Shown here in pieces: positions 1-4,990 of a DNA stretch of 9,039 bases; position 1 is the stretch's first letter, and every line of letters starts with the position of its first letter. The position numbers were made by a program, and so were the translations under genes. The notes under the pieces were generated by a model that saw nothing but the letters and a program-made list of their open reading frames with translations, did not search any database and was not told the DNA's origin. The stretch is from assembly GCA_021790055.1 (NCBI GenBank), contig JAJYIL010000092.1, forward strand, positions 1 through 9,039. The letters run 5' to 3'. The DNA comes from Bacteroidota bacterium. Its GTDB lineage: Bacteria > Bacteroidota > Ignavibacteria > Ignavibacteriales > Ignavibacteriaceae.

Positions 1-628
1 CGATATTCCTTAAAGATTCCGTTGTAGAACCGGCAAGCGAAGTAGTTTCATCGACAATTATCTTTTGAATCTTTTTTATTTTCCTACTTAATATCGAACT
101 TATAATTCCAAGAAGCGGTACGGCAGAAAAGAATACAGGCGCGATAAGCCAGTAAACATTAATTGCATAAACTGTAACGAAAATGATCCCTACTAACGAG
201 GTAAAAAGAATATTAATAATAGCGGCTATAAGCTTCTCAACATCAATGCGAACCTTCTGCAGAACGCCTAAAGTCTGTCCGCTCCGCTGGTCTTCAAATA
301 AAGAATAGGGAAGCTTAAGCGAATGCTCAATTCCGTCGTTATAAATTTTTGTCCCGAGCCTCTGTGTTATAACGTTAACGTAGTAATCCTGAAAATTCTT
401 TGCAAGCCTTGAGATGAAAGCAACTCCGACGGCGGCGCCAAGCAGCAGCATAACGCCTCTGAAGAATTCTGCAGTTGTATAGCTGCTGAATTTTGTAGCA
501 TAACGGTCGATGACGATCCTGTAGATGTACGGATCGAGCAGAGAAAATACCTGGTTTATCGAGGCAAGCGTCAGCGCAAGCAAAACCAGCTTCCAGTATT
601 GCCTAAGATATTTTAATAGTAGCTTCAT
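1..628 (-). CDS. ABC exporter, N-terminal transmembrane half (partial)
   Basis: This is the first 209 residues of an ABC transporter of the fused exporter type (transmembrane domain followed by ATPase). The gene runs off the left edge, so the nucleotide-binding domain is not in view. Hydrophobic segments lie at about residues 13-33, 57-77, 134-154 and 158-178. Between the second and third is the conserved cytoplasmic stretch of type-1 exporters, containing KIYNDGIEHSLKLPYSLFED and a GQTLG segment, equivalent to the usual 'LP..FF..R..G' coupling region. By family knowledge these inner-membrane homodimers or heterodimers export lipids, peptides or drugs; the substrate cannot be told here. The start ATG at 628 gives a short basic N-terminus before the first helix. 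I see no convincing Shine-Dalgarno sequence upstream. It follows the HU gene on the same strand, but a strong terminator lies between them, so it is probably transcribed separately. Confidence 0.85.
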   Translation of the reverse strand, partial: MKLLLKYLRQYWKLVLLALTLASINQVFSLLDPYIYRIVIDRYATKFSSYTTAEFFRGVMLLLGAAVGVAFISRLAKNFQDYYVNVITQRLGTKIYNDGIEHSLKLPYSLFEDQRSGQTLGVLQKVRIDVEKLIAAIINILFTSLVGIIFVTVYAINVYWLIAPVFFSAVPLLGIISSILSRKIKKIQKIIVDETTSLAGSTTESLRNI

Positions 629-699
629 TTGGTGAATTAAAAATAAGAATTAAAGAGATAACTTAAAAAGAGAGGAATAACGGGACGATGTTAAACAAC
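629..699. other. intergenic spacer upstream of the ABC exporter
   Basis: This AT-rich spacer between the HU terminator and the ABC exporter start should contain the exporter's promoter, since the HU terminator lies directly upstream on the minus strand. I could not find a convincing -35/-10 pair with normal spacing. Confidence 0.4.
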
Positions 700-723
700 A
701 AAGTCCGGTATGAACCGGACTTT
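700..723 (-). terminator. rho-independent terminator of the HU gene
   Basis: A perfect 10-bp inverted repeat, AAAGTCCGGT and ACCGGACTTT, is separated by a 4-nt loop (ATGA at 710-713). It starts 17 nt after the HU stop codon on the minus strand. The core is GC-rich, and on the minus strand the hairpin is followed by a T-rich run (TTTGTTGTTT). This is the classic intrinsic terminator layout. It separates the HU gene from the ABC exporter downstream. Confidence 0.85.
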
Positions 724-739
724 ACATAAAAAAACGTTA

Positions 740-1030
740 CTATTTTTTACCTAGAACAGCATCTTTTGCTGCCTTGGCTAATCTGAATTTTAATACTTTC
801 TTTGCAGGAATAACCATTGTCTCGCCGGTAGCAGGGTTTCTTCCCATTCTCTTTTTCCGATTAACCACGACTAACTTCCCCAAGCCAGGAATGACAAAAG
901 ATTTTTTAGCCTCTTTGTGGGCTAATGTAACCAGCTCTTCAAGAAATTGCCCGGCAAACTTTTTCGTTGCGCCGGTCTTCTTGGAAAGATGATCGAGAAT
1001 TTGAGATTTGGTCATTGATTTGTCTGCCAT
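740..1030 (-). CDS. HU/IHF-family nucleoid DNA-binding protein
   Basis: This is a 96-residue member of the bacterial histone-like HU/IHF family, which dimerises, bends DNA and compacts or architecturally organises the nucleoid. The N-terminal helical part begins MADKSMTKSQILDHL. It is followed by the characteristic FVIPGLGKL turn (residues 45-53) and the beta-arm sequence GRNPATGE (63-70), whose proline (P66) is the family's DNA-intercalating residue. The C-terminus VLKFRLAKAAKDAV is also typical, and the length is normal (about 90-100). The start at 1030 is chosen because the family homology begins there and AAGGA (plus-strand TCCTT, 1038-1042) sits 7 nt upstream. The frame stays open back to 1207, but that extension is low-complexity and unlike the family. 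The gene is monocistronic by appearance, with a candidate promoter upstream and a hairpin terminator downstream. HU versus an IHF-like paralogue cannot be decided from the sequence. Confidence 0.95.
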   Translation of the reverse strand: MADKSMTKSQILDHLSKKTGATKKFAGQFLEELVTLAHKEAKKSFVIPGLGKLVVVNRKKRMGRNPATGETMVIPAKKVLKFRLAKAAKDAVLGKK

Positions 1031-1037
1031 AGCGTAT

Positions 1038-1042
1038 TCCTT
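1038..1042 (-). promoter_or_regulatory. ribosome binding site deciding the HU start
   Basis: AAGGA on the minus strand lies 7 nt before the ATG at 1028-1030. It supports the internal start over the 59-codon upstream extension of the same frame. Confidence 0.75.
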
Positions 1043-1088
1043 TTTGTTTATTAATGTATTAGTTTTTTCAATAGTGAAATTAAAGAGA

Positions 1089-1118
1089 ATTAAATTGAAA
1101 AGAAACAAGTTTTTCCAA
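1089..1118 (-). promoter_or_regulatory. candidate sigma70-like promoter of the HU gene
   Basis: On the minus strand, TTGGAA (1113-1118) and TTTAAT (1089-1094) are separated by 18 nt. This gives 4/6 and 5/6 matches to TTGACA and TATAAT. It would start transcription near 1082 and leave a leader of about 50 nt before the HU start codon. The region is very AT-rich, so chance matches are common. Confidence 0.35.
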
Positions 1119-1169
1119 TATTTGAAAATATTTTTAAAAGGACGTATGCAGTTCACACGCTCTGGATGG

Positions 1170-1193
1170 GCTTGTTCCCTTAGTTGGGAAAGC
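1170..1193 (-). terminator. possible stem-loop after the epimerase gene
   Basis: On the minus strand GCTTTCCC and GGGA(AC)AAGC can pair as an 8-bp stem with a 2-nt bulge and a 6-nt loop. It begins 26 nt beyond the epimerase stop codon. No T-run follows it, so it is at best a weak or rho-assisted transcript end, or a 3' stabilising structure. Confidence 0.3.
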
Positions 1194-1218
1194 ATGATAG
1201 GCTTCAAGCGCGAATATA

Positions 1219-2634
1219 CTACATCAAGCTTGCCGTTCTTCTCCAGTGATCAAGAAAATTATCAAAGCTTTTCTTCCGCTCTTTGAAGCCTTCACTCTCT
1301 TTTAGTAAAAAATAATTTTCATTTGATAGCATCTTGATACAGTTCATCAAAGCTCTGGCTGTATGGTAAGTGCATTTCCATATATGTCCCTTAGGCTCGG
1401 TTTTGAAATGAGGTTCTTTATCAAGCCCGCCTTCAAACCAATCGCCGTTGTCGTAATCGAGCAGATAACTTTTTATATAGTTCCACTGCTTTAGGAAATG
1501 CTCGCGGTAGATAGTATTTTCCGGGAAAATTTTAGACATTATGAGAAGTACATTTAATCCTTCGGCTTGCGCCCACCAGTTTTTAGTATGCTGTATGATG
1601 GTGCAATTATTCTCGCCGGCAAAATAATATCCTGCATCCCAGAAGCCGCCGTTCTCCTTATCCCAGCCGTTTGCAATAGCGTGATCAACCATGAGCTTTG
1701 CGGTACGGAGAGTTTCTATGTCGTCTTTCATGCTAAGTGAGTATGAAGCTTCAAGCATTAAGAAACCGGTTTCGTAATCATGTCCGAAAGAAACATGATC
1801 GAGGCGGTAATTTTTTTCTCTAATTTCCTTCGGAGAATTTCTAAAAGAAACCGGCGTCCAGTCGTATTCGAAGAAAAGGTTCATGTAACCTTTAGGAGTA
1901 GTGATGACATCTCTAATAAGAATTAAAAGATCGCGCAGCTTCTTACGGAGCTTATCATTTTTCCAAACTTTAAACAACTCGGTGTAAGCCTCCAATAAAT
2001 GGATTGAAGAATTCTGGTCCTTGAATCCGATTTCAACGTCGTCGTATGCTATTGTCTTGTAATCACTCTTTCTATCAAAAGGATTTCCTTGAGGATCGAT
2101 AAACTGGAAGTAACCTTTTAGCGCAGGATCAAATGCATGTCTTTCTATCCAATCAAATACTTCAATTGCGAACTCAAGAGCTTTCTCTTCATGAGTAAGT
2201 TCGTACAGAGCAGCAAGCGCATATATGCCGAAGGCGTTTCCGTAAGTACGCTTCTCATCCAGAAAGCCGAGATAATCCGAAAGCATTCCTTTCTCATCGC
2301 GCATCTGGTAAAAGCCGCCGTACCTTTTATCCCACATTGAATTGCGGAGGAATTCAAATCCGTGCCTTGCAGCTTCATCATATACTTTATTCTCGAAGAA
2401 AAGCGCTGCTTTGGATGTGGTCCAGACATGCCTTGCCTGCGTAACAATCATTTTGTGCTGAACGGGTGCAATTTTAAAATCGTAACTAACATCGGTGTAG
2501 TAACCTCCGTTTGCTTTATCAACCGCAAGCGGGTACCATTTCCGGAGAAGGTTCTTATCAAGAGCCTCGAACATTTCGCCCAATATTATTTTGTCTTCGG
2601 TGTTTCCATTTAACTGATTTTTAAGATGCGGCAT
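1219..2634 (-). CDS. AGE-superfamily sugar 2-epimerase (cellobiose 2-epimerase-like)
   Basis: A 471-residue predicted cytoplasmic enzyme of the N-acylglucosamine 2-epimerase / cellobiose 2-epimerase superfamily, an (alpha/alpha)6 barrel. There is no signal peptide. Visible family motifs are QARHVWT (R68), NSSIHLLEAYTEL (H212), DHVSFGHDYETGFLMLEA (H280, H285, E288), KNWWAQAEGL (W353, W354, E358) and WKCTYHTARA (H424, R427). The HxxE pair and the late histidine correspond by pattern to the acid/base histidines and glutamate of characterised cellobiose 2-epimerases. In known beta-mannan pathways, such an epimerase converts mannobiose to mannosyl-glucose for a GH130 phosphorylase; here that role is inferred from the divergent GH5/esterase/GH36 cluster. 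Known cellobiose 2-epimerases are about 390-410 residues. The extra length is a short N-terminal leader and a charged C-terminal tail (about 440-471). The alternatives are an acylglucosamine epimerase or a mannose isomerase; epimerase fold certainty is high, substrate certainty moderate. Confidence 0.88.
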   Translation of the reverse strand: MPHLKNQLNGNTEDKIILGEMFEALDKNLLRKWYPLAVDKANGGYYTDVSYDFKIAPVQHKMIVTQARHVWTTSKAALFFENKVYDEAARHGFEFLRNSMWDKRYGGFYQMRDEKGMLSDYLGFLDEKRTYGNAFGIYALAALYELTHEEKALEFAIEVFDWIERHAFDPALKGYFQFIDPQGNPFDRKSDYKTIAYDDVEIGFKDQNSSIHLLEAYTELFKVWKNDKLRKKLRDLLILIRDVITTPKGYMNLFFEYDWTPVSFRNSPKEIREKNYRLDHVSFGHDYETGFLMLEASYSLSMKDDIETLRTAKLMVDHAIANGWDKENGGFWDAGYYFAGENNCTIIQHTKNWWAQAEGLNVLLIMSKIFPENTIYREHFLKQWNYIKSYLLDYDNGDWFEGGLDKEPHFKTEPKGHIWKCTYHTARALMNCIKMLSNENYFLLKESEGFKERKKSFDNFLDHWRRTASLM

Positions 2635-2639
2635 TTTGG

Positions 2640-2645
2640 TTCCTC
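2640..2645 (-). promoter_or_regulatory. ribosome binding site of the epimerase
   Basis: GAGGAA on the minus strand lies 5 nt before the ATG at 2632-2634. It is a strong Shine-Dalgarno match and fixes the start codon. Confidence 0.7.
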
Positions 2646-2733
2646 ATAACATTTTGTCTAATTCAGGCTTTCAAATTGTGTGCTAAGCTTATTATCTATT
2701 ATTTAAGTATTTGTGGCTCACGTTTTTACAATT

Positions 2734-2767
2734 ATGATATAATTTTATAAAAATGATAATTTTATAA
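2734..2767. repeat. AT-rich direct and inverted repeat, candidate operator
   Basis: ATGATATAATTTTATAA (2734-2750) is repeated as ATGATAATTTTATAA (2753-2767), 19 bp apart and differing only by a 2-nt deletion. The same stretch contains the inverted repeat TTATAAAA (2745-2752), 7-nt spacer, TTTTATAA (2760-2767). A 19-bp spacing of near-identical halves between divergent genes is compatible with a regulator binding site, but low-complexity AT sequence makes this uncertain. Confidence 0.4.
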
Positions 2768-2780
2768 GCCGGGAGGATTT

Positions 2781-2798
2781 ATGTACGTCGGATTTTAG
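2781..2798 (+). CDS. possible five-residue leader mini-ORF (MYVGF)
   Basis: GGGAGGA (2771-2777) lies 3 nt before ATG TAC GTC GGA TTT TAG. This Shine-Dalgarno sequence is stronger than that of any real gene in the window, yet the ORF has only five codons. It sits about 150 nt upstream of the GH5 start. It could be a translated leader, or purely coincidental. Confidence 0.15.
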   Translation: MYVGF

Positions 2799-2864
2799 CG
2801 GCTATTCTTTTCCTATCGGATGTTTTTAATCTTAGCCGGTTGATCGACGGAATTTTCTTACCGG
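2789..2864. repeat. three CGGA...CGG modules upstream of the GH5 gene
   Basis: Three similar modules occur in the same orientation: CGGATTTTAGCGG (2789-2801), a CGGA-T-rich-TTAGCCGG module (2817-2839), and CGGAATTTTCTTACCGG (2848-2864). Their starts are 28 and 31 nt apart, about three helical turns. Each has CGGA, a T-rich centre and a terminal CGG. The last two also create the dyad GCCGGT (2835-2840), 19 nt, ACCGGC (2860-2865). They could be tandem binding sites for a transcription factor. Confidence 0.4.
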
Positions 2865-2945
2865 CATAATGTTTGATTTAATATATTGAATGAATGATCG
2901 GTTCATCTATTTATAAATGATAACGTAAGATATAAAAGAAACTCC

Positions 2946-4796
2946 ATGAAGAAATTTCTACTAATCCTTCTCTCTTCGCTTTCAATTTTCCTCATACAAT
3001 GCGGGACCACAAGCCAGTTCAAGAATTTTATTACAACAAATAAAGATATGCTTATGGACGGCAATAAAGAGCTAAGGTTTGTGTCCTACAATATCCCAAA
3101 CCTGCATTACATTGAAGATTATTTTCCCTTCAATGCTTCCAATCCATGGCGGCTGCCGACCTCATTTGAAATCCGCGATGCTCTGCGGGCAATAAAAATG
3201 GACGGCGGAAAAGTTGCGAGGATATATACTTTGTCCGTCCGGAGAGCCGGAGAATCAAAGCATATCATCCGTTATGTCGAAGGTCCGGGTAAGTTCAATG
3301 AAAAAGCTTTTAAGGCATTGGACAAAGTTCTGCAGATAGCAAATGAAGAAGGGATAAGATTAATTATTCCGTTTGTTGATAACTGGTGGTGGTGGGGCGG
3401 AAGAGCCGAGTATGCTGCCTTTAGAGGAAAGACAGCTAATGACTTCTGGACAGATCCGCAGTTGATCTCGGATTTCGAAAAGACAATTAAGTTTGTACTA
3501 GACAGAAAAAATACTTACACCGGAGTTTTATATAAAGATGACAAAGCAGTGCTTGGCTGGGAAACCGGCAACGAGCTTGAAGCGCCGCTGTCATGGCAGG
3601 ATACAATTGCTGCTTACATTAAGAGCATCGATCATAATCATCTCGTGCTTGAAGGTACTCATACCCAGGTCTTAACAACCAAAGAAGTTGACAATCCTAA
3701 CTTCGATGTCTTATCTACACATTATTATTCTCCGATCAACGTTGCAATTCCCGATATACTAAAGAATAGGGAATTGACAAAAGGCAAGAAGCCTTATTTT
3801 GTTGGAGAATTCGGTTACAGTAATCCTAAGGACGTTCGTACAATTGTGGATACCGTTATTGATAATGATGTCTCAGGAATAATGATCTGGAGTATGAGGT
3901 TCCATTCACGGGACGGAGGATTTTACCAGCATGCGGAAAGCTATGCAGGCTCGTATAGATTTCCGGGATTTGCTTCCGGAAACTACTATCATGAAAAAAG
4001 CATAATGAGCTTTATGCGGAAGAGCGCGTACAGAATAGACAGCTTGCCTGAACCTCCACTGCCAATTCCCGATGCCCCGAAGCTAATGCCTATAAAAGAT
4101 GCCTATGATATTTCCTGGCAAGGCTCAACCGGCGCGCAGTATTATTCCATTCAAAGAAAGACTGCCGGACAAGATAACTGGCTAACTATTGCAGACAGCG
4201 TAAGTGATGCCGATGAAGTGTTCCGTCCTCTGTTTGATGATACTTCGGCAGTTCTTGGCGAAAGCTATTCGTACAGGGTAATAGCAATCAATAGCTCGGG
4301 TGCTTCAGAGCCTTCGGATGAAGTCGGTCCGGTAGAAGTAAATTATAAAAAATTAGTTGATGAGCTTGACGATTCAACTAAAATTTTTATAATGTCGGAC
4401 AGCCTTCAGTTTACCGGCAGGCAGGATTTGTTTAAGGCAAAAGAAGACGACAGCCGCTTGAAAGGCGAGAAAGATGCATTCATCATTTATCAAATCCCTT
4501 CCCCGATGGATTCGATTAGAGTTGAAGTATTCTTAACAAAAAGCCAGTGTGGGCTTGATTTCTTCGCTTCGGATTCTTTAACAAATTTAAAGCCGCTTGC
4601 TGCCAAGCTGGAAACTTTTCCGCCGTATAAAAACTTCTACGGCTTCTTTACACCGGCAATTTACACTTGCAATGAGTTTCCACCGGACAGCAGGTATCTG
4701 AAGATAAAATTTAACGACACCGCTCAGTTGAGCCGCGTCGAGATTATTTATTCAAAGATAGAAAAGCCGGACCCGAACATTGTTACGGTGCCGTAG
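2946..4796 (+). CDS. GH5 endo-beta-mannanase-like lipoprotein with Fn3 domain
   Basis: A 616-residue exported glycosidase. The N-terminus MKKFLLILLSSLSIFLIQCG is a lipoprotein-like signal with C19 as the probable lipidated residue, although the lipobox (LIQC) is imperfect. Residues about 35-365 form a clan GH-A (beta/alpha)8 barrel close to GH5 mannanases. The block IRLIIPFVDNW...GGRAEY...DFWTDP and TGVLYKDDKAVLGWETGNE parallels the conserved core of GH5_7 enzymes. The catalytic acid/base is E210 in TGNEL and the nucleophile is E288 in FVGEFGYS. R92, H259 in THYYSP and W315 match other clan positions. A proline linker (368-377) leads to an Fn3 domain (about 378-465). A C-terminal beta-rich region follows (about 470-605) that I cannot assign, with C535 and C575 as a possible disulfide. 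NEL replaces the usual NEP, and a WWWW patch occupies 147-150. It heads the plus-strand cluster. Another beta-glycan substrate is possible. Confidence 0.85.
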   Translation: MKKFLLILLSSLSIFLIQCGTTSQFKNFITTNKDMLMDGNKELRFVSYNIPNLHYIEDYFPFNASNPWRLPTSFEIRDALRAIKMDGGKVARIYTLSVRRAGESKHIIRYVEGPGKFNEKAFKALDKVLQIANEEGIRLIIPFVDNWWWWGGRAEYAAFRGKTANDFWTDPQLISDFEKTIKFVLDRKNTYTGVLYKDDKAVLGWETGNELEAPLSWQDTIAAYIKSIDHNHLVLEGTHTQVLTTKEVDNPNFDVLSTHYYSPINVAIPDILKNRELTKGKKPYFVGEFGYSNPKDVRTIVDTVIDNDVSGIMIWSMRFHSRDGGFYQHAESYAGSYRFPGFASGNYYHEKSIMSFMRKSAYRIDSLPEPPLPIPDAPKLMPIKDAYDISWQGSTGAQYYSIQRKTAGQDNWLTIADSVSDADEVFRPLFDDTSAVLGESYSYRVIAINSSGASEPSDEVGPVEVNYKKLVDELDDSTKIFIMSDSLQFTGRQDLFKAKEDDSRLKGEKDAFIIYQIPSPMDSIRVEVFLTKSQCGLDFFASDSLTNLKPLAAKLETFPPYKNFYGFFTPAIYTCNEFPPDSRYLKIKFNDTAQLSRVEIIYSKIEKPDPNIVTVP

Positions 4797-4803
4797 GTGT
4801 GAA

Positions 4804-4895
4804 GGTATACGGCATTTGGCTTACGGGTATAATGGTATATGGCTGCTGTGGATTCTTATACCTTTATACTCTTGTACCTTATACCTTTATACCCT
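4804..4895. repeat. heptad-phased imperfect hairpin element A
   Basis: Starting 7 nt after the GH5 stop codon is a large inverted repeat built from units of about 7 nt. GG begins at 4804, 4811, 4818 and 4825 exactly every 7 nt, then again at 4834 and 4841. The arm GGGTATAATGGTATA (4825-4839) pairs with TATACCTTTATACCC (4880-4894) with a single mismatch. An exact 15-bp direct repeat, CTTATACCTTTATAC, occurs at 4855-4869 and 4878-4892. Two alternative 3' arms therefore compete for the same 5' arm, with loops of 17 or 40 nt. No T-run follows directly, so this is not a simple intrinsic terminator. Possible roles include intercistronic mRNA stabilisation, partial termination, or a dispersed palindromic repeat. 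Confidence 0.7.
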
Positions 4896-4936
4896 ATACT
4901 GAATTCCGTTTACCATTAAGAAAAAGAATTTTTAAA

Positions 4937-4966
4937 TTAACACTTAAGTTCTGATTTACTTTTAAT
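4937..4966 (+). promoter_or_regulatory. candidate internal promoter for the acetylesterase
   Basis: TTAACA (4937-4942) and TTTAAT (4961-4966) are separated by 18 nt, matching TTGACA and TATAAT at 5/6 positions each. Transcription would start near 4973, leaving a short leader that just includes the AAGGA ribosome binding site. It lies downstream of hairpin element A, so the esterase and GH36 genes could be expressed independently of the GH5 gene. Confidence 0.35.
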
Positions 4967-4980
4967 ACTCATCTTTAATG

Positions 4981-4985
4981 AAGGA
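4981..4985 (+). promoter_or_regulatory. ribosome binding site of the acetylesterase
   Basis: AAGGA lies 5 nt before the ATG at 4991 and supports that start, which is followed directly by a signal peptide. Confidence 0.7.
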
Positions 4986-4990
4986 CAGCT

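Larger units (their letters stand above)
2635..2945. promoter_or_regulatory. divergent control region between epimerase and GH5 genes
   Basis: This 311-bp spacer holds the promoters for both the minus-strand epimerase and the plus-strand glycosidase cluster. No long ORF is present. Visible structures are an AT-rich inverted/direct repeat (2734-2767), a five-codon ORF behind a strong Shine-Dalgarno sequence (2771-2798), three CGGA...CGG modules (2789-2864) and a GCCGGT/ACCGGC dyad (2835-2865). A weak promoter candidate for the GH5 gene is TTGAAT (2886-2891) with TATTTA (2908-2913), spacing 16. I could not place a convincing epimerase promoter. The concentration of repeats suggests binding of one or more regulators, by inference only. 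Confidence 0.6.

Noticed and set aside
1031..1207. Open frame extending the HU protein by 59 residues at its N-terminus
   Set aside because: The extension is AT-rich, low in family similarity, and contains the likely promoter. HU homology and a ribosome binding site mark the start at 1030.
2137..2613. Plus- and minus-strand open frames overlapping the epimerase
   Set aside because: They lie inside the epimerase coding sequence, whose conserved motifs run through the interval. They are shadow frames.
3380..3400. TGG repeat (WWWW) as a sequencing or assembly error
   Set aside because: The reading frame and flanking mannanase motifs continue intact on both sides, so it is treated as real.
4855..4894. 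Direct repeats near 4860-4890 as a CRISPR or tandem-repeat array
   Set aside because: The repeats are 15 bp with an 8-bp spacer, only two copies, and pair with an upstream arm. They are better explained as hairpin arms.
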